Assembly (NCBI GenBank): GCA_022497145.1
Contig: MU385878.1
Coordinates: 62,001-126,000, forward strand
Reading direction: 5' to 3'
Source: Rostrohypoxylon terebratum
Taxonomy: Eukaryota > Ascomycota > Sordariomycetes > Xylariales > Hypoxylaceae
Length of the DNA stretch: 64,000 nt
Part shown: positions 1 to 12,598 of the stretch, one piece after another
Position numbering within the stretch: position 1 is the stretch's first letter
Layout: every line of letters starts with the position of its first letter
Notes under the pieces: model-generated
Database searches by the model: none
The model's input: the letters and a program-made list of their open reading frames with translations, nothing else
Told to the model about the DNA's origin: nothing
Translations under genes and position numbers: made by a program

Positions 1-796
1 GTTCACTTAATGACAGCCACACCTTCCATATTTATTCCATCGGCCGTAGCATGGGAATGTTCAGGCTGGTGACAGACCGTTTATGCCTAGGTACGTACAT
101 ACTTACATATCTACGTATCTACGACATCGAGACGACACATGCAAAACCCTACCCACTTTAGCGACATCTTCGAACTGGACGCTATTTTACCAAACATCCA
201 CCACATTCCTCATCGCCTGCGAATGTTATCCATCTTCTTTTCCTCCACTTTCAAAAATCAGAGCATTCATCTTCTGTTTTCCAAATTCTAAGCTCTCTGC
301 ACCGAAAGTTTCCTCTCTTTTATTTTCCGCCCTTCAAGCCATTCTTTCGTAGACATTCTCTATCCTTTCATCTGCGCCTCTCTGATTTATCTGATTCCTT
401 CATAATACCTCTGATACCTCTGATGCGCATTCCTCTTACCCTCCGGCCATACCTTAAGATACCCGCATCTGCAGTTACCTGCATTGAGTATCCCAACGCT
501 TGATATTTCCTCAAGTCACCTTTCCCATAACTTGTCGCGTCTCGTCGCAATCATTAGCCCGACTCGCACAAACCTCCATACCTACACCTAGATGTTGGTA
601 TGAGCTCTTATCCCTCCTGGTAGTCATAGTATATTGCCAGGCTTTCTATCCACATTTTAGAATACATCACACTCGCTCCTAGCTGAGGGCTATTCTTTAC
701 CCTTTACTCTCTTCCCTCTACCCTCCAACTTTGAGTCATTTTTGCTATCTCAATTCCATCCACTGGGGAAATCTATTTAATTTCCTATTCCTAATT
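1..796 (+). other. Promoter and leader of the kinase gene; no gene seen
   Basis: Pyrimidine-rich sequence on the + strand, typical of a fungal promoter and 5' leader. Small open frames at 83-352 and 500-682 have Ser/Leu/Pro-rich low-complexity translations and no recognisable features, so I do not call them. A CCTAGGTAC half-palindrome at about 87-96 resembles the dispersed motif described elsewhere in this window. Confidence 0.5.
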
Positions 797-3700
797 ATGG
801 GTATGGCCGGCAACAGCCAGCCTTCCCGCACTCCGCTAGGAGATGCAACCGCCCGAGTGGTCAATACACCCTCGGCGCGGCCATCAAAATCTATCCATGC
901 GTATGCCTCCGAGCCTAACCCTTTGAGAGCTCATCCTGTCACCGTCTCCCCACAGCAGCAATCTCCCGCTACGCCGGGCTTTATCTCTAAACGTAATCAA
1001 AAACGTGGTCTTTCGAGTAAACGTGCTCCACCAGCTATCACGATCAGTCCCGCGGTACAGCCGCCCACGCAGGATACTAAAAAAGATACAAGCTCCGGTT
1101 CGCAAGATTCGAACGCCAAGCGTCAGAAAACCCATGTTGGGCCATGGAAACTTGGTAAATCGTTGGGGAAAGGATCCGCTGCCCAGGTTCGCCTTGTCGA
1201 GCACAAGTTCACGCACCAATTAGCCGCGGTCAAGATCTTGTCAAGAGATATACACAAGAACACACAGCCTGGAAGCATCGCAGAGCTTGATATATGGGAT
1301 CGTAGTCGTAAGGAGTATGAGACGGAGAAGCGCATGCCGTTTACCATTGAGAGAGAAATTGCGATTATGAAGCTTATAAACCATCCAAACATCGTCCAAC
1401 TGTTCGATATCTGGGAGAACCAGTCGGAGATGTAAGCAGCATATCTAATCTTCTAGCATCCAATCACTAATCTAGAGCATAGCTATCTTGTTCTCGAGTA
1501 CGTTGAATGCGGTGATTTTTACACCTACCTCGACCGGCGCGGACGCCTTCCTGAGCAAGAGGGAATATATTTCCTACGACAGTTGGTCAGCGCTCTGGAA
1601 TATGTTCACTCCTTCAACATTTGTCATCGCGACCTCAAACCGGAAAACATCCTCGTTACTAAGGATAGACAGCTTAAGATCACAGACTTCGGCATGTCAG
1701 CTCTACACCAAAGTCCTCATCACCTACTGAAGACATCATGTGGAAGTCCTCATTATGCTGCCCCAGAGCTCGTCCGTCCGGGCGCTTGGCGAGGTTACCG
1801 AGGTGATAAGGCTGACGTTTGGAGTCTTGGCGTCATCTTTTACGCAGCCGTACTTCATGCTCTACCTTTCAATGATCCGGACGTTCCAAAGCTTCTCAAA
1901 CTGGTCGAAAAGTCGGACTACGATATACCCGAATGGGTCACGCCGGAGATGGAGAGTCTCATCACTTATTTACTAGAGCCGGAACCTGAGAAGCGACCAG
2001 TCGCTGCTGAGATTTGGGAACACCCATTAGTCAGGAAGTACGATTACTTAGATGATTATAACAAGGGAGATCGCGCTCATGCTCGAAGCAACGCTCGTTA
2101 TGATCCAGTACCTGCTAGTCAACTGGACCCGCAGACATTGAGACAGCTGAAGTCTGTATGGCATACGTATTCCGAGCAACAGCTAGCCTCGTCTCTTACT
2201 AGCCAGGAGTGCGTTTGATCTTTCCAAATTGTATTGACCTTGCTAACAGTATGCAAACAGACACAACGAATTCAAGATGTTTTACTGGTTGCTCCACGAT
2301 TACAGAGAAAAGAGATTGGAGAATTACGGCACCGATTTAACGTTCTCCGATGGTGACTTTCATCATCTACAACCTCCCAACTGGAGGAAGAAGTATACCA
2401 CGGTCGAATTTGCGGCAGAAGGTGGAAGATCTCCATCGCGATTCACTGTCATATCGAACGTCGCCACCGATGAAGACGGTGTTACTCTAAAGCGAGCCGA
2501 TACGGAGGGTAAAAACACAGTCAAGAGTTATGATCCGTACAGATCATCTCTTAACATGGATAGTATCGTTGCTAGCCAAGCGAAAGTCACCATTCATCGA
2601 AACGGTACGTCATCTTCGCGAGGCTCGAAGGCAGCTAGCGCACGTACTGCGTCGGCTAGAACTAGTAAATCCAATCAGTCGCGACGTAGTAAAGGTAGTC
2701 GACACATGAATAATCCTTCGGCACGACGGAACTCACGACATTCTCTGAAGTCCATCGTGAGCGGTGAAGAGATTTCATACCAGCGACCGGCTCCGGTCCC
2801 CAAAACAAAAAGAGGTGTTGAATTTCTTCATGCCCAGAAACGAGCGGCTGATCAAGGCCAGGGAAGCTGTCGTCCAACCAGTATTGCTGGAGATGATGCT
2901 ATCCGAAGCCGTCACGTATCCTGTCCCGAAAGCCCTACCAAGAAGGCGGGTTTGTCCAGGAACTCTACGAAGGATCGTCCAGGTACGCAGTCGTTAGCAG
3001 ATGTGTCCCAGATTAACATGGACAGTCCAAGCTGGCTGGATGATCTGCATGATTTCAGCTCTAGCATTGCGAAGGATTGTGATGACGCTTTCAACTCGAC
3101 AGATTTAGACGGCCCGAATAGTATGCTAGTTGGGCCCCCAAGTCCGACAACGACTCTGACTATTCACGGAGCCGGAAACGTAAACATCAATGTAGAGCCA
3201 TACGATATGCGCTCACCACCACGGGTGTCATCTGCCGAAAACTTTGTCACGCATGATTACATCGCGTCCCGTGGCCGAGCCGATCGGTTCTATGGCTACA
3301 CACCCGGATCTTCTACCCAACCCTCGTCATACAGTCGGTACGGATCGTGTCTTGAAAAAGACGGAAAGCGCAGGATTGTTACAGATCCTCTATATAGTGC
3401 TGACATATCTTTTCTACCTTCCATTAACGAAGCATCGGGAGAAGATATCGGTAAGCCTCGAGTAGTTTCAGCGCCAGAGCCTTCGGTGCGTCAATTTCTA
3501 CCAGAGGATGATGGCGAGGACCTGGAATGCTTGGCTTCACATCGTGACACTATCCGCATGGTTTACACTCCTTCCCATCAGGACAGCGAGATAGGAACCA
3601 CGTCGACTGCGGCTACAAAATCGAAGGCCCAAGTTCGACCAGGGTTACCTCCTCGCCAACAGGTCTTGTCAGACGGGATCGGAACCTCAATTCGTAGCGA

Positions 3701-4587
3701 ATCTTCCGGGAAGAGTTCTATTGCAACCACCAAAAAGAAGTTGTCTTGGTTCAAGCGTGGTTCCAAGGACAAGGGTACTCTTCTGGAGGGCTTCAACCAA
3801 TATGACGCTGAAATTTGCCGTACTGACAGTAGCTCATCTGCTGACAAAGTTAGCTCACCGCCAAAGAAGAAGAGCTTCGGATTGGCTTGGTTGCGTGGAA
3901 GCAAGGACCAGCGCCAGCTGAGGCTCTCATTAGCGGGTAAGTTCTTATGCAGGTGCCGGGATGGCAAACAAACTAACATTATCTGGAGGTCCAGGCTATG
4001 ATAATTCAACCCCGGATGAACGGACACGCACGTTTAGTAATCTCACCCAGCCATCGTATGGTAAGACTGAAGACGACAAGATTGCGACTCGCAACATCGA
4101 GCCCCAGCAAAGCTGGCTAGCCCGCCTATTCCGGGTCAAGCCAGAAACCAGATACCTTTGTTTTTCACAATCTCAACGCCACACGAGACAGGAGCTTTCG
4201 ATCCTGCTGAAGCAGTGGCGCCGTTACGGCATGAGGGATGTTGTAGTGGACAGGGAGCGTAACCTTGTCTTCGCCCGCGTGGGCAAGAAGAATCGTAAGT
4301 ACTTTAAGAGTTTTGGAACGCAGGAAAATATAGGAGCAGACGAAAGACTGATGGTGTTTGCCGCAGAACTCAGATTGAAGGAAGCCTCCTTCGCTGCCGA
4401 GATCATGGCTGTGATAGAACACGGCAACCGAAATCCGCTATGCATCGTTCGACTCACTCAGGAGCGAGGAGCGGCTAGTACTTTCAACAGAATTGTCGAT
4501 ACAATGGAGGACGTATTTAGATCACGTGATATGCTTGTCGCTGACAAGTATAAAGCCAAAATGATGATCAAGACGCTCAACTCTTGA
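797..4587 (+). CDS. gin4: Gin4/Hsl1/Nim1-type septin-associated serine/threonine kinase
   Basis: Predicted 1185-residue kinase of the Nim1/Hsl1/Gin4 family, which acts at the bud neck or septation site on septins and the Swe1/Wee1 mitotic switch. Exons read as 797-1431, 1483-2208, 2261-3936, 3995-4294 and 4367-4587. The kinase domain spans about residues 113-398: glycine loop (LGKGSAAQ), lysine in AVKIL near 146, HRDLKPEN near 260, DFG near 280, then a TSCGSPHYAAPE activation segment. A long Ser/Arg-rich linker follows. The last ~150 residues resemble the KA1-like membrane-binding tail of this family, including FTQE-like LTQERGAAS. The fourth intron is 72 nt and stays in frame if unspliced, but removing it gives VGKKNQLRLKEASF, which fits the family better. 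The start at 797 (or Met at 803) is preferred over in-frame 731, whose extra residues are hydrophobic and leader-like. Gin4 versus Hsl1 orthology is inferred. Confidence 0.9.
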
Positions 4588-5501
4588 CGCCGCTCTCTTT
4601 AGGCCTTCGACCAGTGGCACCCCCTCTCCCATTGCCTTTACACGTTGCAACATTATGGGGGGGTTCTTAGTGTTTGACTACGCGCCTTGGGAACGAACGC
4701 CTGGAATAAGAAGTTGAGGGAGCCTGGATATGAAGATCCTCGGCATCTTGGTACGACTGTTGATTTTGTGGGCGAGATCAGAGGCAGTAATGACGATGAG
4801 AGAAGGTCCGTTGTGTTGGACCGATGTTGTACGGATGATCGGATGATTCTCACTATGGTGGAAACTTGCTATTGCTATAAACAAGAAGGTTCGATATAGA
4901 GATCTCGCAGACATGTACCGGCGCAGACGGTACGTAGATAGTAATGCAATGGCCCCCACGGAAAGTGACTATCTTTTTACTGATTTTGTGACTTCTGGTG
5001 AATGTCTCTGAATTACATAATCATTAATATCCTAGAATCTAGGATCTAGGATCTAGGGATATATCTTACATAATCAAAACCATTGATCGGGAGTTTCCGG
5101 TCCGAATTTCCACATTGGAATGTGACAGGGGTATATGGACGAATGGAACTGGCTTACTGTTTGGTAGCGGACCGGCAAATGGGAAAGCTAGAACATTTTG
5201 TTTCCTATCTGCGATAGAAATAGCATTTCTCGAACGTCTTAGAAGATTGAGCGTTTTTTTTTAATCTTCATTTTCTTTAACGTTCGCTCTCTCTCTCTTC
5301 TCGTAGAACATCCCTACACCATTACGAAATATCCACGAAATATCCAGGTACGTCATAGAACTTTAAATTTAACCGGATCTTTTATAGAAGGACCGACCAT
5401 CCAATTCGGGAACTTGTCAGCTGATAAAAGACAGCCAATTGGTCAACTTTGTAATCTTTTCTTTGAATTGATCTTAAGACCTCGGAAGCCACTACTGCGT
5501 C
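4588..5501. other. Intergenic: kinase 3' end and fumarase promoter
   Basis: No gene seen. It holds a short tandem of ATCTAGG units at about 5036-5058, a duplicated ACGAAATATCCA at about 5324-5347, and a CT-repeat stretch near 5287-5302 of the sort that precedes fungal transcription starts. These are directly visible; any promoter role is inferred. Confidence 0.5.
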
Positions 5502-7335
5502 ATGCTACGATCGGTGCGACCTGCGGCCGCTGGCCAAGCTAGGAGTTGGTTTGGACCGAGGGCTGCTCCACGCCTATTTTCCACATGCAACTCCTCCGTC
5601 TCCTCATCTACTTCGTCATGTGCTATTCCGAGATCCTCGACCTCAATTATTGCTAGAAACACCATAAACAATATATCTAACAAATCGACTTCCTCCTATA
5701 CCTATACCCTACAATTCCAGAGAAACCTACATGCGACAACGATAAGAATGGCTGCGAGCACGAGAACAGAGAGCGATGCCTTTGGAGAGATCCAGGTCCC
5801 CGCCGACAAATACTGGGGAGCTCAGACTGAGCGATCTCTCTCTAATTTCCGGATTAACCAACCCCAAGATCGAATGCCTCCTCCCATTGTGAAAGCATTT
5901 GGTATTCTAAAGGGTGCTGCGGCCACCGTCAACATGCGATATGGACTTGGTATGCCATAAACCCTACATGTCCTACATAGAGCGCATTACGCCCTAACTA
6001 CGCATGTGTGGGATATTGGCTTACAATGCTGCGACTATGTCATTACAGATGAGAAGATCGGAAAAGCCATTCAGCAAGCCGCTGCCGAAGTGGCTGACCT
6101 CAAGCTCATCGACCACTTTCCCCTCGTCGTCTGGCAAACCGGCTCCGGCACCCAATCCAACATGAACGCCAACGAAGTCATCTCCAACCGAGCAATCGAG
6201 ATTCTAGGTGGCATTAAAGGCAGCAAAAAGCCGGTGCACCCGAACGACCACGTGAACCGCTCCGCTTCCTCGAACGATACCTTCCCCACCGTCATGCACA
6301 TTGCAGCCGTCCTGGAGATTGAACACGAGCTGCTGCCATCACTTAAGAGCCTCCGAGATGCGCTTCAGAAGAAGGTGGATGAGTTCGAGGCGAAGAACAT
6401 TATCAAGATCGGCCGAACTCACCTCCAAGACGCCACCCCGCTAACTCTAGCACAAGAATTCTCGGGATATGTAGCTCAATTAGATTTCGGCATTAAGAGA
6501 GTAGAGAGCTCCTTGCCGGATCTGAAATTACTTGCCCAGGGTGGCACTGCTGTCGGCACAGGAATCAACACTTTTGAGGGTTTCGCTGAGGCGATTGCCG
6601 AGGAAGTTAGCAAGATGACTGGAATCGAGTTCAAGACGGCCCCCAACAAGTTTGAATCGCTTGCCGCACACGATGCTCTCGTCCAGGCTTCCGGGTCCTT
6701 AAACACTCTAGCCACGTCACTTACCAAGATTGCCCAGGATATTCGATATCTAGGCAGTGGTCCTCGCTGTGGATTGGGTGAGCTCATTCTCCCAGAAAAC
6801 GAGCCGGGTTCCAGTATCATGCCTGGCAAGGTCAACCCCACACAATGTGAGGCCTTGACCATGCTCTGCGCCCAGGTGATGGGTAACCATGTTGCCGCCA
6901 CCATCGGTGGAATGAATGGTCAATTTGAACTCAACGTTTACAAGCCCCTCATCATCCGAAACGTATTACATAGCGTGAGACTCTTGTCGGATGGCATGCG
7001 CTCATTCGAGAAGAACCTCGTTGAGGGTCTCCAGGCCAACGAAGAGAAGATCTCTTCCATCATGAAGGAATCGTAAGTCCATCAAAATTCACAACCCAGA
7101 TTCATAATCTTTAGAAGATCAATAATTAACCATTGAGACATTCAGGCTCATGCTGGTTACCTGCCTCAACCCCAAGATCGGTTACGATATGGCGTCCAAG
7201 GTAGCCAAGAACGCGCACAAGAAGGGTCTGACTCTCAAGAACAGCGCCATGGAACTCAACGCTTTGACTTCCGACGAATTCGACACGCTCGTCAAGCCGG
7301 AACTCATGATCGGGCCCAAGCCTTACAAAGGTTAG
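5502..7335 (+). CDS. FUM1: Fumarate hydratase, class II (mitochondrial and probably cytosolic)
   Basis: Class II fumarase, converting fumarate and water to L-malate in the TCA cycle; about 553 residues. Exons are 5502-5949, 6049-7072 and 7146-7335. The signature GSSIMPGKVNP lies near residue 403, the substrate-binding GTQSNMNANEV near 182 and GRTHLQDATP near 271. The first ~80 residues are rich in Arg, Ser and Thr and look like a mitochondrial presequence. A second in-frame ATG at 5749 (MAASTRTESDAFGE) begins just before the conserved body and could start a cytosolic form, as fumarase is dual-localised in fungi; this is inference. Malate synthase lies downstream on the same strand. The frame stays open for 35 more codons after the TAG stop (see findings). 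Confidence 0.96.
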
Positions 7336-9052
7336 GTACAACAGGTAGTTGAGCCCGTCGTGCACTACGTCCAAGCTGAGCTCGATGCGATTGAGAAGAA
7401 GGCTGCGGCCTATCACAGTCAACACCACCAATCTCCTTATTGAGGCCCTACCTAAGCGATTTTTGGTGTACCGCCTCATATCTCATCGGCCAATGCCCCT
7501 CCTGCCCACTTGTATGATGAGTCTTAACGGAGAGTCAAAAGCGACCTCGGACTTTTCAAAGATCGTCGCAGATTGTATATAATATGAGTAAAAAATAGAG
7601 TAAACTGATATCAACAACCTTGCCGGCTACACATAAGAGCCCGAAATTCGGATGTCATCTGACATGAAAAATGAGAAGGTCGGCTTAGACCGTTCGTCAG
7701 CCCCTTTATCTCCGTTCTTTTTGCAATGTTTTAATAAGCAGCCCCGTGGGATTGGGTGAGAATTGATGAGTAGTAAGTATAACCGTGGAGTATCACGATA
7801 ATAGATGTAGCGGAATGTATCTAGACTGCTAGGTCAGCTCTTAGCTAGAGCTAGGGTTTCGGGTACTTTCGGCAACCCACCCGATCTAGGACATAGAATT
7901 GGTTGAGGTAAACTGCCATCCGACCTCGGCAGCGCGGGGGGAGGATTGAAAGTTTTCGGTATTTCGGAAATTCCAGGTTTACTACGTCACCCCCCAACCG
8001 ACGATTTGCTTTGTCAATCGACCAATCACATGGCTATTTGAGCTCTCCGCTAGCTTCCAAGGTTACTGCTGCTCATCAATTGTCCAAATCTTCGGGTCCG
8101 CGTCATGCACATGGCAAACTGGCTAGATTCTCATTATCTAAAATATCCCTTTCAACTATGTAACTTCGTATCTATCTCGGAAAAGCCGACAGACGGGAGC
8201 CCTACCGGAATGGCGACATCGCTGTTGTCACCTTGGCTGTGACAATTTCAAATTCATTTTTTTGCTTGTTCATGAAATTGAGGGGCTGAGCTGAGGGGGT
8301 TGTTCTAATATGAAGAGAGCTGGGGATTGATAAGATACCTCTGCGCTGGATGGCAGGATGGGATGCCGTCATGATCAACGAACTGTCCAAGATAAAATAC
8401 GGTTCCTTATGAGCGTCGGACAGACGGGTTCCAATTTTACGGCTTATATAACCAATCACAAGTTAGAAGTAAGTTCAGCTTACCGTTTTCAATCGGTATG
8501 TGGGGAAATAACCTTGGGCCCTGGGGACATCTGGAGCTGGGGAATGCTTTACCAATTGAAGAACCGGGGTAAGAGCTTTGCTTTGTGTTCCAACTAGATC
8601 TTTCCCGACTCTAACATCAATATCCATAATGACATGTGAAGGGGCAGAGGGTTAAAACTTAAAATGGGTTCAACTAAAAAGTTACTACAAGGTTACCGAG
8701 TACACTATACAACAACAGAGTGCAACAAATACAACAACGATACTGAACGTAACATGTCGACATCCTTCAATGATAGGATGATAAACTCTTACAGTAACCT
8801 GTTTAGGATCATGGAGAGCATACTTCCTCCACACTTTCACAAGCTCGATACCTAGGTAAGTAAGGTATATCCCTCCTCATCTCTTCATCGGCTACATCAA
8901 CATCACGTAGCCAGTCATCTATCCTCCATCCAACCGAGCCCAGATGTCGTAGTCGACAATACATCGATGGAGGCAAGGTAGTAGTAGGCCTACCTACTAG
9001 TAATCTAGCAGTTCTAGATGCTTGTGCTATCCGTAGATCCATAAGCCCATGG

Positions 9053-9092
9053 ATAACCTACATAACCTACATAACCTACATAACCTACATAA
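9053..9092. repeat. 9-bp tandem repeat (ATAACCTAC)x4
   Basis: Four perfect head-to-tail copies of ATAACCTAC followed by a partial ATAA. It lies about 440 bases upstream of the malate synthase start codon. Likely a slippage-prone minisatellite; no function is implied. Confidence 0.9.
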
Positions 9093-9257
9093 GCTCGAGA
9101 CACACCCCTCCCTTTCTGCAAGGAGGCTTCAACTTTAAAGCGGATTGCCTTGCCGTAGCGTCCAAACTATTGTCGTCGTCCGTTTTCTTATAACCGTGGA
9201 ATCCCGTCTCTATCTCCATATCTAGCCTTATAACCGATCTCCCACTAGTCTTCTCTT

Positions 9258-9272
9258 ACCTAGGACCTAGGT
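9258..9272. repeat. Dispersed palindromic motif, copy 1
   Basis: ACCTAGGACCTAGGT, carrying the 13-bp core CCTAGGACCTAGG that recurs seven times in the window on either strand. It lies in the malate synthase promoter region. Confidence 0.8.
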
Positions 9273-9531
9273 AGATATCAGACAAAGGAAAGTACCTTAT
9301 ATATTACCATTGACTTGCCCTCCATCTCCTAGCTCTCTCGTATTCCGTCCTTGACTCATTCCATTTCATACCTCCCACAAGCTTCGTACCTTAAACGCCG
9401 AGCTCTACATATTTCCTGTATCGCCTTCGTCGGAGCTATAGACGTGTAGGCGTGTAACATACCTCGGTGGTGTAGAGATTACGGGCCGCCTAATACATAC
9501 AACACGATCATTATAACATACATACATCACA

Positions 9532-11409
9532 ATGGCGTCCACTGAGTCTATCCTCCAAGGCGTCTCCGTCTCGGGCGACATCCAGCCTGAGCACAAGAAG
9601 ATTCTCACACCGCAAGCGCTAGCTTTCCTGGCTCTTCTGCACCGGTCGTTCAACACCACGCGTAAGGCTCTGTTGGAGCGCCGCATCATTCGCCAGGCGG
9701 AGCTCGACAAGGGCTACCTACCAGACTTCCTCCCAGAGACAAAGCACATCCGCGAGAACCCCACATGGAAAGGAGCTCCTCCCGCCCCTGGTCTAGTCGA
9801 CCGTAGGGTGGAGATTACGGGCCCGACCGATCGCAAGATGGTTGTTAATGCGCTGAACTCCGACGTCTGGACTTACATGGCTGATTTCGAAGGTAAGTTG
9901 AGCTCCACCGCTGGTAATAACGGCTCTAGTGTCCTATGACGCTAGAAGATTGAGGAAATAGTATGAAAAGAATTGGGAAGCTAGGGTTGAGCTAATGCGC
10001 GGAATAACAGACTCCAGCGCCCCGACATGGGACAACATGATCAATGGCCAAGTAAATTTGTACGATGCTGTGCGACGCCAGGTGGACTTTAAGATCGGGC
10101 CCAAGGACTACAAACTCCGAACGGATCGGACATTGCCGACGCTTATCGTGCGCCCCCGTGGCTGGCACTTGGATGAAAAGCACGTCACGGTGGATGGCGA
10201 GCCAATCTCAGGCTCGCTATTCGACTTTGGTCTTTACTTCTTCCACAATGCGCGCGAGACTATCGCGGCCGGGTTCGGCCCGTACTTCTACCTCCCCAAG
10301 ATGGAGTCCCACCTGGAGGCGCGTCTGTGGAATGACGTGTTCAACCTAGGGCAGGACTACATCGGAATACCGCGGGGCACGATCCGCGGTACGGTGCTGA
10401 TCGAGACGATCCTAGCCGCGTTCGAGATGGACGAGATCATCTACGAGCTCCGCGACCACAGCTCCGGACTCAACTGCGGCCGATGGGACTACATCTTCAG
10501 CACTATCAAGAAGTTCCGCCAGAACAGCAACTTTGTGCTGCCCGACCGAGGATGTGTCACCATGACGGTGCCATTCATGGATGCGTACGTCAAGCTGCTC
10601 ATCCAGACCTGCCATAAGAGAGGTGTCCACGCGATGGGCGGTATGGCGGCCCAGATCCCGATTAAGGATGACAAGGAGGCGAATGACAAGGCAATGGAGG
10701 GCGTGCGTGCGGATAAGTTGAGGGAGGTCAGGGCTGGTCACGATGGGTACGTTCTTCATTTTCCAATTCACATGTTGCCTAAGTTTTCTGTGAACTGAAT
10801 CTAACTAACATTGATGAACAGAACATGGGTTGCTCATCCCGCCCTAGCGTCCATCGCCTCCGAGATCTTCAACAAGCACATGCCGACGCCCAACCAATTA
10901 TTCCGACGTCGTGAGGATGTCAAGATCGGCCAAAACGACCTGCTTAACATGAACGTACCTGGCAAGATTACCGAGGAGGGTATCCGAAAGAACTTGAACA
11001 TCGGTCTAGGATACATGGAGGCCTGGGTCAGGGGTGTTGGCTGTGTGCCAATCAACTACTTGATGTACGTGAAAGCCCCCATCACTGCGTTCCAGCTTGA
11101 AAACTAATAGACATGGACAGGGAGGATGCCGCCACCGCTGAGGTCTCTCGATCGCAACTATGGCAGTGGGTACGACACGGCGTAACAACGGCCGAAGGCA
11201 AGAAGGTAGACAAGGCATACGCGCTTAAGCTCCTCAAGGAGCAGACAGACTCGCTCGCCGCCAACGCGCCAAAGGGTAATAAGTTCGCCCTCGCGTCGCA
11301 GTACTTTGCTGGCCAGATTACTGGCGAGGATTACGCCGACTTCCTTACCACCCTCCTATACAACGAGATTACGTCCGTGGGCAACGCCGCGCCTGCCAGC
11401 AAGCTATAA
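9532..11409 (+). CDS. acuE: Malate synthase, peroxisomal (glyoxylate cycle)
   Basis: Condenses glyoxylate with acetyl-CoA to malate, allowing growth on acetate and fatty acids. Exons 9532-9892, 10011-10746, 10822-11064 and 11121-11409 give 542 residues, the usual length for eukaryotic malate synthase G/A-type enzymes. The family signature reads RDHSSGLNCGRWDYIFS near residues 268-284; LIVRPRGWHLDEKH and MGGMAAQIPI are further conserved blocks. The protein ends in Ser-Lys-Leu, a canonical PTS1, so it should be imported into peroxisomes/glyoxysomes. All junctions are GT-AG, and the splices at Glu-Asp-Ser (exon 1/2) and Gly-Thr-Trp (exon 2/3) restore conserved sequence. It follows fumarase on the same strand, but 2.2 kb separates them, so shared control is not shown. 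Confidence 0.97.
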
Positions 11410-12575
11410 AAATCTGAACCGAATCCTGAGAAGTAGGTAAGGGAAGAGAGAATACCAGTATACATAGTCATATAAGTCCGAGGATGTCCATCATGTAAAA
11501 GCCATACCAGAGGAAGGGAATAAGAATGGAAACGGGACATAATGGAGGAACGATGACCAAAAGACAGGTCGTATGGGAACGGCGCTTGTATGTTATGACG
11601 ATATAAATGAAACCAAAATCAAATGTGCAAATGAGTCATTTAGCTGCCTGCTCACACGTTGAATTGGATGGCATAGATTTGCAAATTAGCCCTTTATTTT
11701 GTATATAGTAGGTAGGGAGGTATATTGTTTCGCTTTTCTATGGTAAGTACTGATATTACAGAATTGTATCTTAGCTGTGACATACATATATATATATTCA
11801 CAAAAACTACACCAACCCGCCTTTCCTTTTGTTAAATGTATCCGAGTTTTAGGCCACCATAGCAGTAAAGGCATACGAGACGTCCGTACGATTCAACAAT
11901 GGATCTCACCGAAGCCGAATTAGGGCCTTACGTAGCCATGATTCTTCTTATAACTTAAGATGTCGCCAGAATTACGATTCGTATATACTTCGATATGATC
12001 TGCGTATCTGGTTGTAGCTTTGGGTTGGTGGGACTGGCCGACTGCTGGTCGCGGCAGCTTGTCTTTTTTCTAGTAGTCATCCCCATGCGGATGACGATGA
12101 TACACACATTGAGGTGTGGCGATTTATAACATCCGGCGCCATGACCATAGCAAAAACAAGAATTTCATCTCCAGCGTCAGGGATAGAACAAGACACTGGA
12201 GGGACGGGTGTGCCGTGACCAAGCCAAGCTACAACGCCGGATGCCGAACGGAAATTGGGCGAACATCACGGAGCACCCATGTTGGGAACGGTGTTTGATG
12301 GGACATACTCTACCAAAAGCCAGAGTTAACACAGATAAAACTTATTGAGAACGGATAATTCTTCTAGCTCTATCGATGCTCTAAACCTTCCCCAGAACCC
12401 ACGCGCTTATAAGAAGAGTGTCGGAGCTACTCTATATCAAAGCTACGTAGTTTGCAGCTCTGGCTCAGCTTCTTGGATATCTGAGGTGGAAAACGTTCCA
12501 CATAAGCCCCCCGATTGAGGTGGGTGGACCAGACACATCATAATATTTACTTTTCTTTCTCTTTTCCCTCCCCGA

Positions 12576-12598
12576 CTCCTAAGTCTAAAACTTAGGAG
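12576..12598. repeat. Perfect inverted repeat (9-bp stem, 5-base loop)
   Basis: CTCCTAAGT, spacer CTAAA, then ACTTAGGAG. It sits after a pyrimidine-rich tract in gene-free DNA. It could form a hairpin in DNA or in a transcript; no known element recognised. Confidence 0.7.

Larger units (their letters stand above)
7336..9531. other. Intergenic: fumarase 3' region and malate synthase promoter
   Basis: The first 108 bases are open in the fumarase frame. The rest shows no supported gene. Visible items are a CCAAT box at 8022-8026, a four-copy 9-bp tandem at 9053-9088 and one copy of the dispersed CCTAGGACCTAGG core at 9258-9272. Short open frames at 8202-8459 and 8664-8855 have no coding character I can recognise. 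Confidence 0.45.

Noticed and set aside
731..796. Upstream in-frame start for the kinase
   Set aside because: The added 22 residues are hydrophobic and leader-like; Met at 797/803 begins the typical Ser/Pro-rich N-terminus.
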